A DNA stretch of 63,158 nt from Methylobacterium variabile (GTDB lineage: Bacteria > Pseudomonadota > Alphaproteobacteria > Rhizobiales > Beijerinckiaceae), in assembly GCF_001043975.1 (NCBI RefSeq), contig NZ_LABY01000084.1, positions 1 through 63,158 of the forward strand, given 5' to 3'. The notes beneath the pieces were generated by a model. It was not told where the DNA came from. It did not search any database and saw nothing but the letters and a program-made list of their open reading frames with translations. This document shows, in pieces, positions 1-10,908 of the stretch. The position numbers were made by a program, and so were the translations under genes. Position 1 is the stretch's first letter. Every line of letters starts with the position of its first letter.

Positions 1-1
1 G

Positions 2-346
2 GTGGTGGCCCACCTCAAGCGGCAGGGCCGCCCCTCCTACCTCGACGCCGTCACGGCGGACGAGGAGGCCGAGGAGGCGGCAGCCGCGCCGGACACCCCG
101 GTCATGGACCAAGGCGGCTTCGGCGACCCGACGGCCGACCTGTACGACCAGGCGGTGGCGGTGGTGCTGCGGGACAAGAAGGCATCGACGAGCTACATCC
201 AGCGCCGGCTGCAGATCGGCTACAACCGGGCGGCGTCGCTGATGGAGCGGATGGAGCGCGAGGGCATCGTCGGCCCCGCCAACCACGCCGGAAAACGCGA
301 GATCCTGATCGAGCCCGCGCCCCAGCCCGGAGGGGACGAGGCGTGA
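2..346 (+). CDS. ftsK: DNA translocase FtsK, C-terminal fragment
   Basis: This is the last 114 residues of an open frame cut by the left edge of the window. It matches the C-terminal end of the septum DNA pump FtsK/SpoIIIE, which clears chromosome dimers at division. Residues about 45-108 form the winged-helix gamma domain that reads KOPS sites; the motifs SYIQRRLQIGYNRAA and MEREGIVGPA are typical of it. The motor domain lies outside the window. The gene is followed on the same strand by lolA. The name rests on the gamma domain alone but the match is strong. Confidence 0.88.
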   Translation: MVAHLKRQGRPSYLDAVTADEEAEEAAAAPDTPVMDQGGFGDPTADLYDQAVAVVLRDKKASTSYIQRRLQIGYNRAASLMERMEREGIVGPANHAGKREILIEPAPQPGGDEA

Positions 347-494
347 GCGGCCCCGCCGTCGCATATTCGCCACAGGGGGCGGCTCTATGGCGGGAGCGGC
401 CCCTCGCGGCACACCGTCGTTCCGGGCCGGCGCGGCGTCGGCGTGCCGGCGCGGGCCCGTCCCTCCCCGTTCGCCCACACGGAGAACCCTGCCG

Positions 495-1445
495 ATGAAC
501 GGCCGTCCCCGCTCCGGCCCGCTCCGCGCGGTGTCCCTCGGCGCCGCGCTCTCGGTCGCCGCCCTCGCGGTGCCGGCCGTGCTCGCCGCCTCGCCGGCGC
601 AGGCGCAGGTGTCGTCGTTTCTCGACGGCCTGTTCGGCCGCAAGGACCCGGCCCAAGAGGCGCAGCAGGCGCCGCAGCCGGAGGCCGCCCCGGCGCCGGC
701 CGGTCCCTCCACCGCCAAGGCGCCCCTGCCGCCGCGCCGGCCGTCCTCCCTCGGCGGCGGCAAGGCCGCGCCGGAGCCCGTCGAGACCGCGGCCGTCCCG
801 GCCCCGACCGAGGCAGGGCGGCCGGCCCAGCAGGTTGCCGCCGTCACTCCTGCCGCGGCGGTCGACCCCGCCAACCCGGCGGCGGTGATCGAGCGCGCCA
901 ACGCCTACTTCAACGGCGTCTCGACGCTGACCGGCAACTTCGTCCAGATCGGTGCCGACGGGCGCAAGATCGGCGGCAAGCTCTACCTCGCCAAGCCCGG
1001 CCGCCTGCGCTTCGACTACGACCAGCCCTCGACCCTTGAGGTGATCGCCGACGGCACGTCGGTGGCGGTGCGCGACCGCAAGCTCGCCACCCAGGACCTC
1101 TACTTCATCTCGCAGACGCCGCTGAAATTCCTGCTGCGCGAGAAGATCGACCTCGCCCGCGACCTCACCGTCACCGACGTCGCGGCCGAGCCCGGCGGCA
1201 TCCGCATCGTCCTCGACGACCGCTCGACGCTCGGCGGCACCTCCCGCATCGCGCTCTACTTCGACGACGCGATGAAGACCCTGAGCCAGTGGCGGATCAC
1301 CGACCCGCAGGGCTACCAGACCACCGTGCTGCTCTCCAACCTCCAGCGCGGCCGCGCGGTCGACGGCATGATGTTCGTCATCAATTACGGCCGGGCGGTC
1401 GACAAGGAGCTCGAGGCCAAGATGCAGCAGGCCCGCCCCAACTGA
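495..1445 (+). CDS. lolA: Outer-membrane lipoprotein carrier protein LolA
   Basis: A periplasmic carrier that takes lipoproteins released by LolCDE to the outer membrane. The ATG at 495 gives 316 residues with a signal peptide ending near residue 38 (AASPAQAQ). A long proline/alanine-rich linker (about residues 50-125) precedes the LolA fold (about 130-310), where GKLYLAKPGRLRFDYDQPS is the family signature. The open frame extends upstream to 387, but that part has no signal sequence, so 495 is preferred. The linker makes the protein longer than enterobacterial LolA (about 200 residues). It sits between ftsK and the exonuclease III gene on one strand. Confidence 0.9.
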   Translation: MNGRPRSGPLRAVSLGAALSVAALAVPAVLAASPAQAQVSSFLDGLFGRKDPAQEAQQAPQPEAAPAPAGPSTAKAPLPPRRPSSLGGGKAAPEPVETAAVPAPTEAGRPAQQVAAVTPAAAVDPANPAAVIERANAYFNGVSTLTGNFVQIGADGRKIGGKLYLAKPGRLRFDYDQPSTLEVIADGTSVAVRDRKLATQDLYFISQTPLKFLLREKIDLARDLTVTDVAAEPGGIRIVLDDRSTLGGTSRIALYFDDAMKTLSQWRITDPQGYQTTVLLSNLQRGRAVDGMMFVINYGRAVDKELEAKMQQARPN

Positions 1446-1474
1446 TCACTTTCGAGTTCGCGAGTACCCGACCG

Positions 1475-2284
1475 TTGCGCCTCACCGTCAGCACCTGGAA
1501 CATCAACTCGGTCCGCCTGCGCATCGACCTCGTGCGCCGCTTCCTCGACGAGGCGAAGCCCGACGTGCTCTGCCTCCAGGAGACCAAGTGCCCGGACGAC
1601 CGCTTCCCGCTGAAGGAGCTGCAGGGCTTCGGCTACCCGCACGTCGTCTTCGCCGGGCAGAAGGGCTATAACGGCGTCGCGATCCTCTCGCGCCTGCCCC
1701 TCGTCACCCGCGACGTGATGAGCTTCTGCGAGCGCCAGGACGCGCGCCACATCTCGGCGGTGCTCGGGCCCGAGGCCGGGCCTGCGGCCGGCATCGTGCT
1801 GCACGACTTCTACGTCCCGGCCGGCGGCGACGTGCCGGATCCCAAGCTCAACGACAAGTTCGCCCACAAGCTCTCCTTCATGGACGAGCTGCGCGCCTGG
1901 GGCGGCCGGCGCCCTTCCGGCCCGGCGATCCTCGTCGGTGACCTCAACGTGGCGCCGCTCGAGCACGACGTCTGGTCGCACAAGCAGCTCCTCGACGTGG
2001 TCAGCCACACCCCGATCGAGACCGAGCGCCTCGAGACCCTGCGGGGCGAGGCCGGCTGGATCGACACGATGCGCCACCTGCGCCCGCCGCCGGAGAAGAT
2101 CTACACTTGGTGGAGCTACCGCTCCCCCGACTGGGCCGCCGCCGACAAGGGCCGGCGCCTCGACCACATCTGGGTCACCCCGGACCTCGCCGGCACCGTG
2201 AAGGCGGTGACGGTCGCGCGGCACACGCGCGCCTGGGAGAAGCCGTCGGACCACGTGCCGGTCACGGTGGAGCTGGAGCTGTAG
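1475..2284 (+). CDS. xthA: Exodeoxyribonuclease III family AP endonuclease
   Basis: A base-excision repair enzyme that cuts at abasic sites and has 3'-exonuclease activity. It belongs to the EEP (endonuclease/exonuclease/phosphatase) fold. Visible active-site motifs are WNINS (residues 8-12), LQETK with metal-binding Glu36, GDLNVAP (near 157), LDHIWV and the C-terminal SDHVPV. The start is taken as TTG at 1475, because no ATG or GTG lies between the lolA stop and the first conserved residues; this gives 269 aa, the usual family length. It follows lolA after 29 bp and is probably co-transcribed with it. Confidence 0.9.
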   Translation: MRLTVSTWNINSVRLRIDLVRRFLDEAKPDVLCLQETKCPDDRFPLKELQGFGYPHVVFAGQKGYNGVAILSRLPLVTRDVMSFCERQDARHISAVLGPEAGPAAGIVLHDFYVPAGGDVPDPKLNDKFAHKLSFMDELRAWGGRRPSGPAILVGDLNVAPLEHDVWSHKQLLDVVSHTPIETERLETLRGEAGWIDTMRHLRPPPEKIYTWWSYRSPDWAAADKGRRLDHIWVTPDLAGTVKAVTVARHTRAWEKPSDHVPVTVELEL

Positions 2285-2923
2285 GGCCGGCACTCGCACT
2301 CGGGCGTGTCCCGGCGGTGCCGCTCCCGCCTGTGAGCAGATCTCCGGCTCGGCGCGGCGGGATCGCGGCCGGGATGGTGCGGCGGCGGGAGCCTTCGGCG
2401 TCCCGTCCCGGTTAGTCTCCGGGCTGCGATCGTCATCTGCATCCGCGCAGCCTCCTCTGAAACGGAGACTGGGCGTCGGCATGCCGCTGATCGCAACGAC
2501 CTCCATCCTCGTGATGATGAGCGCGATGACACGGGGAGTGCCGGCCGACGCGCGGTGATAGCCCCGCCTCCGCGGTGCTGGTCGGCAATGGCCTGCCCGA
2601 CGGGATCGTCGCTGGTCCGAGCGCGAGCCTGAGACCGAGAGGACCGTCCCCCCTCGTCGACCGCGGCGCAGGACCGGCTGCGTGCCGGGGTCACAGCTTA
2701 TCGAGCCGGGAAGCATGATCTCGCCCTCGCCGCACTGAACGCCCGCGCTGGAGAAAAAGGATAGCTTCGTGGCAGCCCGCAAGAAGGCCGAGGCCGCTGC
2801 CGGGACGGCCTCCGCGGCCGGGTTCGAAGCATCCAGGCCGTAGCCGCCCGGCGCCCGACATACGGGTCGTACGCCGCGAAGCCGCCGGGCGCGACCGTCG
2901 CAACCCGGCGGCTCGCCGCGCTC
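2285..2923. other. Intergenic region, no recognisable gene
   Basis: About 640 bases between the exonuclease III gene and a minus-strand DUF892 gene. The open frames on both strands here lack recognisable domains and look like high-GC chance frames. A short plus-strand stretch at about 2750-2840 reads like a coding remnant (Lys/Ala-rich) but has no credible start or family match. I see no tRNA or clear promoter. Confidence 0.5.
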
Positions 2924-3472
2924 CTACCGGTCGGCCTTCTGACCCTGGACCTCGCGGGCGACGTAGCCCTTCGTCACCGGCACGATCTGCTTGAACACCG
3001 CCTCGGCCATGCGCTCCTCTTCCCGAAGCGAGAGGCGCAAGGGCTCGATGTCCCGGCTGTGGCCGGCCTCCTCGGCCAGCGCGATCAGCGAGGTGTAGGC
3101 GGCGATCTCGTAGGTCTCGACCGAGTAGTCGGTGTAGAGGTTCTTCAGCACCTCGTCGCTCGTCACGCTGTGGACCAGGGCCGCGACGTTGCCCACCGTC
3201 TGGGTCACCACGTCCTTGAGCAGCGAGCGGTCCTCGCCGTGGCCGTGCAGCAGGTCGGAGAGGCGGGTGACCTGCTGGTCGGTCTCGCTCTTGTGCAGCC
3301 GCAGGGCCTGGGACAGCTCGGGGTAGTGCTCGTAGCGCTCGATCTGGCGCTGGATCATCTGCGCCGCCTGCTTCTCCAGGGCGTGCGTGTTGCGCAATGC
3401 CGTGATGTAGATCGACTGCACGGTCTCGTTGGTGGCCGTGCCGGTCTTGTCCGCGGTCGCGGTGGTCGTCAT
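2924..3472 (-). CDS. DUF892 (YciE/YciF-type) ferritin-like protein
   Basis: A 182-residue, almost wholly helical protein of the YciE/YciF (DUF892) family. These are four-helix-bundle, ferritin-like proteins induced by stress in enterobacteria. Family signs are the N-terminal IYITALRNTHALEKQAAQMI helix, the central LHKSETDQQVTRL helix and the later YSVETYEIAAYTSLIALAEE helix, with Glu/His positions of a di-metal site. No signal peptide is present. It stands alone, facing away from rpsO. The exact biochemical role is unknown; iron or oxidant handling is a family-level inference. Confidence 0.8.
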   Translation of the reverse strand: MTTTATADKTGTATNETVQSIYITALRNTHALEKQAAQMIQRQIERYEHYPELSQALRLHKSETDQQVTRLSDLLHGHGEDRSLLKDVVTQTVGNVAALVHSVTSDEVLKNLYTDYSVETYEIAAYTSLIALAEEAGHSRDIEPLRLSLREEERMAEAVFKQIVPVTKGYVAREVQGQKADR

Positions 3473-3783
3473 CGAGAAACCTCGTGGGGTGGTGAATGGC
3501 CGTCAAACCACGCGGGGGTATCCTGGGTTCGACCTCGGCTGTTCTCGGGGAGATCGGCGCGGGCGTGACGAAACCGCGCGTTGCGGACAGGGCCGATGAG
3601 GAGTGGCAAGGCCCGGCGGATCGTGTATAGGGTCCGGCACCCTCGCCCGCATACGGCGAGGTTTTTCGCCTTGGCAGACCGCGCTGGACGACATCCCGGC
3701 CCGGCCGAGCCTCGCGCGGGAGGCGGCCTCCCTCTCATGGAGCCGCGCACCTGATGAACCTGTAGCACCTGAAAGGACACGCG
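3473..3783. other. Divergent promoter region upstream of rpsO
   Basis: 311 bases between the DUF892 gene and rpsO, which point away from each other, so both promoters should lie here. A GGA-rich ribosome site (AAAGGA) precedes the rpsO start. In many alphaproteobacteria truB precedes rpsO; it does not here. I could not assign -35/-10 boxes with confidence. Confidence 0.4.
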
Positions 3784-4053
3784 ATGTCGATCACGGCGGA
3801 GCGCAAGACCGCGCTCATCAAGGAACACGCCCGCGGCGGCAGCGACACCGGCTCGCCGGAGGTGCAGGTCGCGATCCTCACCGAGCGGATCCAGAACCTC
3901 ACCGGGCACTTCAAGACCCACACCAAGGACAACCACTCGCGCCGCGGCCTGCTCAAGCTGGTGTCGCAGCGCCGGTCGCTCCTCGACTACCTGAAGCGCA
4001 AGGACGAGGCGCGCTACCGCGCCCTCATCGAGCGCCTCGGCATCCGCCGCTAA
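3784..4053 (+). CDS. rpsO: 30S ribosomal protein S15
   Basis: An 89-residue primary 16S rRNA-binding protein of the small-subunit platform. The sequence is full length and typical: [18 protein letters not shown], then [15 protein letters not shown], then [13 protein letters not shown]. The ATG at 3784 follows an AAAGGA ribosome site. It lies 220-230 bases upstream of pnp on the same strand, the conserved rpsO-pnp order, although the usual upstream truB is missing. Confidence 0.98.
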   Translation: MSITAERKTALIKEHARGGSDTGSPEVQVAILTERIQNLTGHFKTHTKDNHSRRGLLKLVSQRRSLLDYLKRKDEARYRALIERLGIRR

Positions 4054-4282
4054 GGCGGGTTTCACGCGGTTCGGGCACCGGTCCGGGCCGCGTTTTGCGA
4101 AGGAGCCCGAGGTTTCTTCGTCCCGGGTGGGCCGGAATGGGTCCGGCCGCCCCACTCTGCCGGGACCCGCGAGGAACGCGGGCCGCGACCGCCAGGGCAG
4201 GATCGCCGGTGGCTTCTCCTCGGAGCCCCTCGCCGTCTTGCGCTGGCGCCGCCCTCCCGGACCGCAGGAAGGCATGACGAAC

Positions 4283-6454
<2,172 letters not shown>

Positions 6455-6506
6455 TCGCCCGATGCGAGGGGTGGAGGCCTGACGGGTCTCCGCCGCGATG
6501 AGAGGG

Positions 6507-6536
6507 AAGCGCGGCCCTTCGGGGCCGCGCTTTTTT
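6507..6536 (+). terminator. Rho-independent terminator of rpsO-pnp
   Basis: A perfect 11-bp GC-rich stem (6507-6517 with 6522-6532) closes a TTCG tetraloop and is followed by a run of six T. It lies about 50 bases after the pnp stop. Confidence 0.93.
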
Positions 6537-6797
6537 CATGTGCGCCGGTCGCATCGACCGCGGCGAGAGCGGAGCGCATCCGGCCGCCGCGGAACGCGGC
6601 GGCTGGATGTGAGGCTGCCCGTCGTCCCGGGGCGACGCAGAGCAACCCAGGTGACGGGCCGCTGAAGACATAGTTCGTCGCGCAGACCGGGATCCTGTCC
6701 GCTCGGCGGCGTCGAACCCGCCCGCCTTCCCGACCGCGCCCGCCTCTGCTTCAAGGTCTCCGCGGGCGCCGATGATTCGCCCGCCGGGAGACAGCGC
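6537..6797. other. Intergenic region before the glutathione transferase gene
   Basis: About 260 bases with GC-rich inverted segments (6575-6605) and a stretch near 6625-6650 that resembles part of the dispersed repeat at 26789. No gene was recognised. The GGGAG ribosome site for the next gene lies at its end. Confidence 0.35.
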
Positions 6798-7436
6798 ATG
6801 AGCGACGAACTCGTCTTCTACACCCACCCGATGTCCCGCGGCCGCATCGTCCGCTGGATGCTGGAGGAGGTCGGGGCGTCCTACCGCACCGAGGTCGTCG
6901 GGTACGGACCGGCGATGAAGGAGGCGGCCTACCGGGCGATCAATCCCCTCGGCAAGGTGCCGGCCCTGCGCCACCACGGCGTCACCGTGACCGAGACGGC
7001 GGCGATCTGCGCCTACCTGGCGGATGCGTTCCCGGAGGCCGGTCTCGCCCCGGGCCTGAGCGACCCCCAGCGCGGCGCCTATTACCGCTGGCTGTTCTTC
7101 GGTGCCGGGCCGGTCGAGGCGGCGGTGACCAACAAGGCCCTCGGCGTCGTGGTGCCGGACGATCCGCGGATGCGCGGCATGGTCGGGTACGGCAGCCTGG
7201 CCGAGGTTCTCGATGCCCTTGAGGGCGCCGTCTCGGCGGCCGAGTACCTCGCCGGTGGGCGCTTCTCGGCCGCCGACCTCTATGTCGGCGCGCACCTGAT
7301 GTGGGGGATGCAGTTCGGCTCGATCGAGCGGCGCCCGGCTTACGAGGCCTACGTGGCGCGCCTCGCCGACCGCCCGGCGGCCGTGCGGGCACGGGAGATC
7401 GACGACCGCCTGCTCGCCGAGTCGGCCGAGGCCTGA
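6798..7436 (+). CDS. Glutathione S-transferase family protein
   Basis: A 212-residue cytosolic GST-like protein. The N-terminal thioredoxin-like domain (about 1-80) carries YTHPMSRGRIVRWMLEE with the expected Ser/Arg region, the cis-Pro segment GKVPAL and the glutathione-gamma-Glu motif TETAAICAYLAD. The all-helical C-terminal domain includes FSAADLYVGAHL. The ATG follows a CGGGAG site. The substrate cannot be read from sequence. It appears monocistronic, though a DUF2892 gene follows 90 bases later on the same strand. Confidence 0.9.
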   Translation: MSDELVFYTHPMSRGRIVRWMLEEVGASYRTEVVGYGPAMKEAAYRAINPLGKVPALRHHGVTVTETAAICAYLADAFPEAGLAPGLSDPQRGAYYRWLFFGAGPVEAAVTNKALGVVVPDDPRMRGMVGYGSLAEVLDALEGAVSAAEYLAGGRFSAADLYVGAHLMWGMQFGSIERRPAYEAYVARLADRPAAVRAREIDDRLLAESAEA

Positions 7437-7526
7437 GGACGGGACCGGCAGGGAACGTCCGGCTCCCGCCCGCGTTCGCACCGCGACGCAGCGGAAACAC
7501 CCGCGCTTTAGCCTGACGGAGATCCC

Positions 7527-7769
7527 ATGGCCAGCGACCTGATCCACGACGTGTTCAGCGGCGAGCGCAACCTGACCACCAAGGAGCGCGCCATCTCGGT
7601 CGTGCTCGGCCTCGGCCTCGCCGCCGCGGCGGCGCAGCCGCGGCCGAACAAGTTCCTGAGCCTCGCGGCCCTGGTCGCCGGCTCGCTCCTGGCGATCCGC
7701 GGGGCCACCGGCCACTGTGCCGCCAAGTCGCTGATGAACCAGGGCTCGCACGAGCCGGCGCGCATCTGA
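7527..7769 (+). CDS. Small DUF2892-type membrane protein
   Basis: 80 residues. An N-terminal NLTTKERAISVVLGLGLAAAA stretch is followed by a second hydrophobic segment (LAALVAGSLLAIRGATGHC), the pattern of the DUF2892/YgaP C-terminal two-helix inner-membrane family. Function is unknown. A pair of hairpins follows the stop. Confidence 0.72.
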   Translation: MASDLIHDVFSGERNLTTKERAISVVLGLGLAAAAAQPRPNKFLSLAALVAGSLLAIRGATGHCAAKSLMNQGSHEPARI

Positions 7770-7778
7770 CCTGAATGA

Positions 7779-7804
7779 CCGGGGCGCCCGCGCGGGCGCC
7801 CCGG
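7779..7804 (+). terminator. GC-rich palindrome after the DUF2892 gene
   Basis: A near-perfect 12-bp inverted repeat with almost no loop, 10 bases after the stop. It has no T-run, so it is either part of termination with the stronger hairpin downstream or simply a repeat. Confidence 0.45.
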
Positions 7805-7830
7805 TCCCGAGCCTTGGGTCGAGCGCAAAC

Positions 7831-7866
7831 AGAAGGCCCGCGCCGGCATCCCGGCGCGGGCCTTCT
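7831..7866. terminator. Bidirectional terminator between convergent small membrane-protein genes
   Basis: A perfect 16-bp stem (7831-7846 with 7851-7866) around a CATC loop. It lies between the plus-strand DUF2892 gene and the minus-strand GlsB-type gene and can serve both directions. The T-run is short (TTCTCTC). Confidence 0.85.
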
Positions 7867-7909
7867 CTCGTCCGCGGGTGAGCCGGCGGACGCCGCCGGC
7901 TCGGGAAAC

Positions 7910-8182
7910 TCAGAGGGCCGTGCTGCGGCGGCGGCCCTGGATGAAGCCCCAGATGGCCAGCACGATGATCGCGCCGACGACCGAGGCGATCAGCCCCGCG
8001 CCCTGGTTCGGGCTGTACCAGCCGGTGACCTGGCCGAGGAACGTCGCCACGAAGGCGCCGACGATGCCGAGAAGCGTCGTCATGATGAAGCCGCTCGGCT
8101 CGTTCGCCGAGCCGGGCATGATGAACTTGGCGATGACACCGGCGACGAAGCCGATGATGATGGTCCACAGGATCTCAAGCAT
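7910..8182 (-). CDS. GlsB/YeaQ/YmgE family stress membrane protein
   Basis: A 90-residue protein with three hydrophobic segments and the glycine-rich family pattern (IIIGFVAGVIAKFIMPG, TTLLGIVGAFVATFLG, GAIIVLAIWGFIQGRRR). Family members are small transglycosylase-associated or general-stress inner-membrane proteins of unknown mechanism. It converges on the DUF2892 gene through a shared terminator. Confidence 0.85.
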   Translation of the reverse strand: MLEILWTIIIGFVAGVIAKFIMPGSANEPSGFIMTTLLGIVGAFVATFLGQVTGWYSPNQGAGLIASVVGAIIVLAIWGFIQGRRRSTAL

Positions 8183-8377
8183 GGGTGCTGCCCTTCGGCT
8201 CCGCTTAGCTGAGGGTCAAACGCGCGGGTCGGGCCGTGGTTGCGCAGGACGTGCGACCCGCGCGGGACTCGCGCTCCGCGCCCGCCTCTTCCGGCGCGCC
8301 GCGACAGCCCTTTACGCGACCCCAAGTTCGGCGGCACAAGGCGCCGGAGCGCTCAAACTCGGCTCAAGGAGTTCCCG

Positions 8378-8725
8378 ATGACCATCACGCGTTTCGAGAC
8401 CGGCACCCGGATGAGCCAGGCGGTGGTCCATGGCGGCACCGCCTACCTGGCCGGCCAGGTCTCCGATGCCGAGGGCGTCGAGGCGCAGACCAAGGACATC
8501 CTGGGCCAGATCGACGCCCTGCTCGCGAGCGTCGGCAGCGACAAGACCCGGCTCCTCTCGGCCACCATCTACCTTGCCGACATGTCGACCTTCGCGGAGA
8601 TGAACCGGGCCTGGGACGGCTGGGTCGCGGCCGGCCACGCCCCCGCCCGGGCCACCGTCGAGGCGAAGCTCGCCGGCCCGCAATACCGCGTCGAGATCTC
8701 GGTCATCGCCGCGACCGGGGCCTGA
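8378..8725 (+). CDS. RidA family protein (enamine/imine deaminase-like)
   Basis: 115 residues with the RidA/YjgF chorismate-mutase-like fold: GGTAYLAGQVSD, then the helix QTKDILGQIDALLASVGSDKT, then the ending ARATVEAKLAGPQYRVEI, where the Arg at the APARATVEA position is the usual substrate-carboxylate ligand. RidA enzymes hydrolyse reactive enamines made by PLP enzymes. The ATG at 8378 has an AAGGA site 7 bases upstream. The stop lies 2 bases before the next ATG, so it forms an operon with the binding protein. Confidence 0.88.
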   Translation: MTITRFETGTRMSQAVVHGGTAYLAGQVSDAEGVEAQTKDILGQIDALLASVGSDKTRLLSATIYLADMSTFAEMNRAWDGWVAAGHAPARATVEAKLAGPQYRVEISVIAATGA

Positions 8726-8727
8726 CG

Positions 8728-9858
8728 ATGACGCTCCTCCGGCGCGGGTTCCTGCGGGCGGCCGCCCGCCTCTTCGCCCTCGCGGCGGGGCCTGTGGCCC
8801 TCGCGGCGGGGCCTGCGGGCGCGGCCGCGCCGGAGCGGGTCGTCAACATCTACAACTGGTCGGATTATATCGACCCCAAGATGCTCGACGCCTTCACGCG
8901 CGAGACCGGCATCCGGGTCGTGTACGACACCTACGACACCAACGAGATCGTCGAGACCAAGCTGCTCGCCGGCCGCTCCGGCTACGACATCGTGGTGCCG
9001 TCCGGCCCGTTCCTGCAGCGCCTGATCAAGGCCGGCGCCTTCCAGCCCCTCGACAAGGGCAAGCTGCCGAACCTCAAGCACGCCTGGCCCGAGGTGACGG
9101 CGCGGCTCGCGGCCTACGACCCGGGCAACGTCTACGCCGTCGACTACATGTGGGGCACCACCGGCATCGGGGTGAACACCGCGCTGGTGCGCGCGCGCTT
9201 GGGGGCCAACCAGCCGCTCAACACCTGGGACATCGTCCTGCGCCCGGAGCTGGTCGCCAAGCTCAAGGATTGCGGCGTCACGATGCTGGACTCGCCGGAG
9301 GACATTTTTCCGAGCGTGCTCCAGGCCCTCGGCCTCAAGCCGGACTCCCGGCGCGTCGACGACCTCGACAGGGCGGGCGATGCCTTGTTCCGCATCCGCG
9401 GCGCGGTGCAGAAGTTCCACTCCTCCGAGTACATCAACCAGCTCGCCAACGGCGACGTCTGCCTCTCGGTCGGCTATTCCGGCGACGTGCTGCAGGCCCG
9501 CCGGCGGGCCCGGGAGGCGAAGAGCGACGTCGACATCGCCTACTACATCCCGCAGCAGGGCGCCCTGATGTGGTTCGACGCCTTCGCGATCCCGAAGGAC
9601 GCGCCGCATCCGGCGGAGGCCCACGCCTTCATCGACTTCATGATGCGGCCCGAGGTGGCGGCGGCCAACACCAACTTCGTCGCCTATGCGAGCGGCAACC
9701 TCGCGGCGAAGGCCCTGGTGCGCCCCGAGATCCTCTCCGACCCCGGCATCTACCCGGACGAGGCCACCTTCCGCCGGCTGTTCACCAACACCGCCTACGA
9801 CGACCGCACCCAGCGGGTGGTGACCCGGCTCTGGACCCGCGTGCGCACGGGGCGCTGA
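8728..9858 (+). CDS. Polyamine ABC transporter periplasmic binding protein (PotF type)
   Basis: A 376-residue secreted solute-binding protein. The N-terminus has a Tat-like RRGFLR motif and a cleavage region near residue 31. The mature part begins with VVNIYNWSDYIDPKMLDAF and contains GYDIVVPSGPFLQRLI and YMWGTTGIGVN, all typical of putrescine-type PotF proteins. It directly follows the ridA-like gene (2-base gap). No permease or ATPase gene is nearby, so it must work with components encoded elsewhere. A minor hairpin region follows. Confidence 0.9.
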   Translation: MTLLRRGFLRAAARLFALAAGPVALAAGPAGAAAPERVVNIYNWSDYIDPKMLDAFTRETGIRVVYDTYDTNEIVETKLLAGRSGYDIVVPSGPFLQRLIKAGAFQPLDKGKLPNLKHAWPEVTARLAAYDPGNVYAVDYMWGTTGIGVNTALVRARLGANQPLNTWDIVLRPELVAKLKDCGVTMLDSPEDIFPSVLQALGLKPDSRRVDDLDRAGDALFRIRGAVQKFHSSEYINQLANGDVCLSVGYSGDVLQARRRAREAKSDVDIAYYIPQQGALMWFDAFAIPKDAPHPAEAHAFIDFMMRPEVAAANTNFVAYASGNLAAKALVRPEILSDPGIYPDEATFRRLFTNTAYDDRTQRVVTRLWTRVRTGR

Positions 9859-9933
9859 CGCCGGCGCGGCCATGGCCAAGCTTAGGCCAAACGGCCGCTA
9901 CAGCCGCGACGGCGCCTGTGCTACTTACGTTGA

Positions 9934-10458
9934 ATGGGCTATCCCTGCGCACCCGTTCTGCTGATGCTCCGGACCGCGGGGGAGGCGGTGGCCCCGCTGG
10001 CTGGCCAGCTGGCGGCCAAGGGCTACGACGTCGTCGACGCCGTGGGGGCGGATCTGAGCCCGGCGCTGACCGCCCCCGGGTTCGGCCTGCCGGTGGTCGA
10101 CATGGCGCTGGTGAGCGCGGGCCTGTCCGCCTCGCCGGACCTGCCCGGGATCGCGGCGCGGCTGCGGGAATCCTGGCCCGGCCTGACGCTGGTGCGCCTG
10201 CCCGATGCCGGGCCCGGCTTCGACCTGCCCGCCCTCCCGGGGGATCTGAGCCTCGACGAGATCTGCGAGCAGCTGGACGAGATCGTGCTAGAGACGGCCC
10301 GGATCCGCACCGACGCCGACAGGCTGCGGCGGGAGGCCCACGCGCTCACCATCCAGGTGCGGCTGACGCGCGGCGGGCTCGAGGACGCCGTCGCCGACGC
10401 GCGGCGCCTCCTGGCCGAAGCCCGGCAACCGGCCGGGCAGGACCATGGCCGGCCGTGA
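9934..10458 (+). CDS. Hypothetical protein with a receiver-like N-terminus
   Basis: 174 residues, not recognised as a named family. The first about 110 residues alternate beta strands and helices like a CheY receiver (LLMLRTAGEAVAPLAGQLAAKGYDVVDA), but no clear phosphoacceptor Asp trio or conserved Lys is visible. The C-terminal part (about 110-160) is a charged helix, LDEIVLETARIRTDADRLRR, that may form a coiled coil. It ends in front of a convergent terminator. Confidence 0.6.
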   Translation: MGYPCAPVLLMLRTAGEAVAPLAGQLAAKGYDVVDAVGADLSPALTAPGFGLPVVDMALVSAGLSASPDLPGIAARLRESWPGLTLVRLPDAGPGFDLPALPGDLSLDEICEQLDEIVLETARIRTDADRLRREAHALTIQVRLTRGGLEDAVADARRLLAEARQPAGQDHGRP

Positions 10459-10462
10459 GGAC

Positions 10463-10486
10463 GGCCCGCCCCTTCGCGGGCGGGCC
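10463..10486. terminator. Convergent terminator hairpin
   Basis: A 9-bp GC stem (10463-10471 with 10478-10486) and a 6-base loop between convergent genes ending at 10458 and 10501. There is no strong T-run. Confidence 0.65.
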
Positions 10487-10500
10487 GAGCATCTGCAGTC

Positions 10501-10908
10501 TTAATCCTTGAGGTCGGCCGGCACCTTGCCGCCGTTCTCCTCGAGCTTGCGGATGACCTGCTTGTGCAGCCACACGTTCATGGTGGCGGAATCCTCGGTG
10601 TCGCCGCTGTAGTTCAGCTCCTTCGCCAGCTCCTTGCGGGCCGACAGGCTGCTGTCGAGGTGGAGCAGCTTCATCAGGTCGACGATGGAGGTGCGCCAGT
10701 TCAGCGGCTGCCCGGCCTTGGCGGCGAGGTCGTTGAGCACCGCCTCGACGTCGACCTTGCCGTCGACCTTCGGCACCGTGCTGTCTGCCGCACCCTTGTC
10801 GCCGCCCGCGGGCGCGCCGGTCGTCGTCTCGCCAGGCGTCTGTGCCTGAGCTTCGCCGCCGCCGAAGGGGTGCAGGATCTTGCCAACAATCGTCCCGAGC
10901 AGGCTCAT
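10501..10908 (-). CDS. DUF3597 domain-containing protein
   Basis: 135 residues. It begins MSLLGTIVGKILHPFG, a short hydrophobic or amphipathic N-terminus, followed by an Ala/Gly/Thr-rich linker and the DUF3597 domain (about 50-135: VDVEAVLNDLAAKAGQPLNW, then SIVDLMKLLHLD, then RKELAKELNY). ATG 10908 is chosen because a GGAGG site lies 8 bases upstream; ATG 10926 is an alternative. The fold resembles small helical, LysM-linked proteins. Function is unknown. Confidence 0.8.
   Translation of the reverse strand: MSLLGTIVGKILHPFGGGEAQAQTPGETTTGAPAGGDKGAADSTVPKVDGKVDVEAVLNDLAAKAGQPLNWRTSIVDLMKLLHLDSSLSARKELAKELNYSGDTEDSATMNVWLHKQVIRKLEENGGKVPADLKD

Noticed and set aside
2285..2782. Long minus-strand frames over the exonuclease III gene and the following spacer
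   Set aside because: Arg/Ala-rich antisense frames with no domain or ribosome site.
2810..2850. GGTTCGAA-like stretch as a tRNA T-arm
   Set aside because: The flanks do not pair and no cloverleaf can be built.
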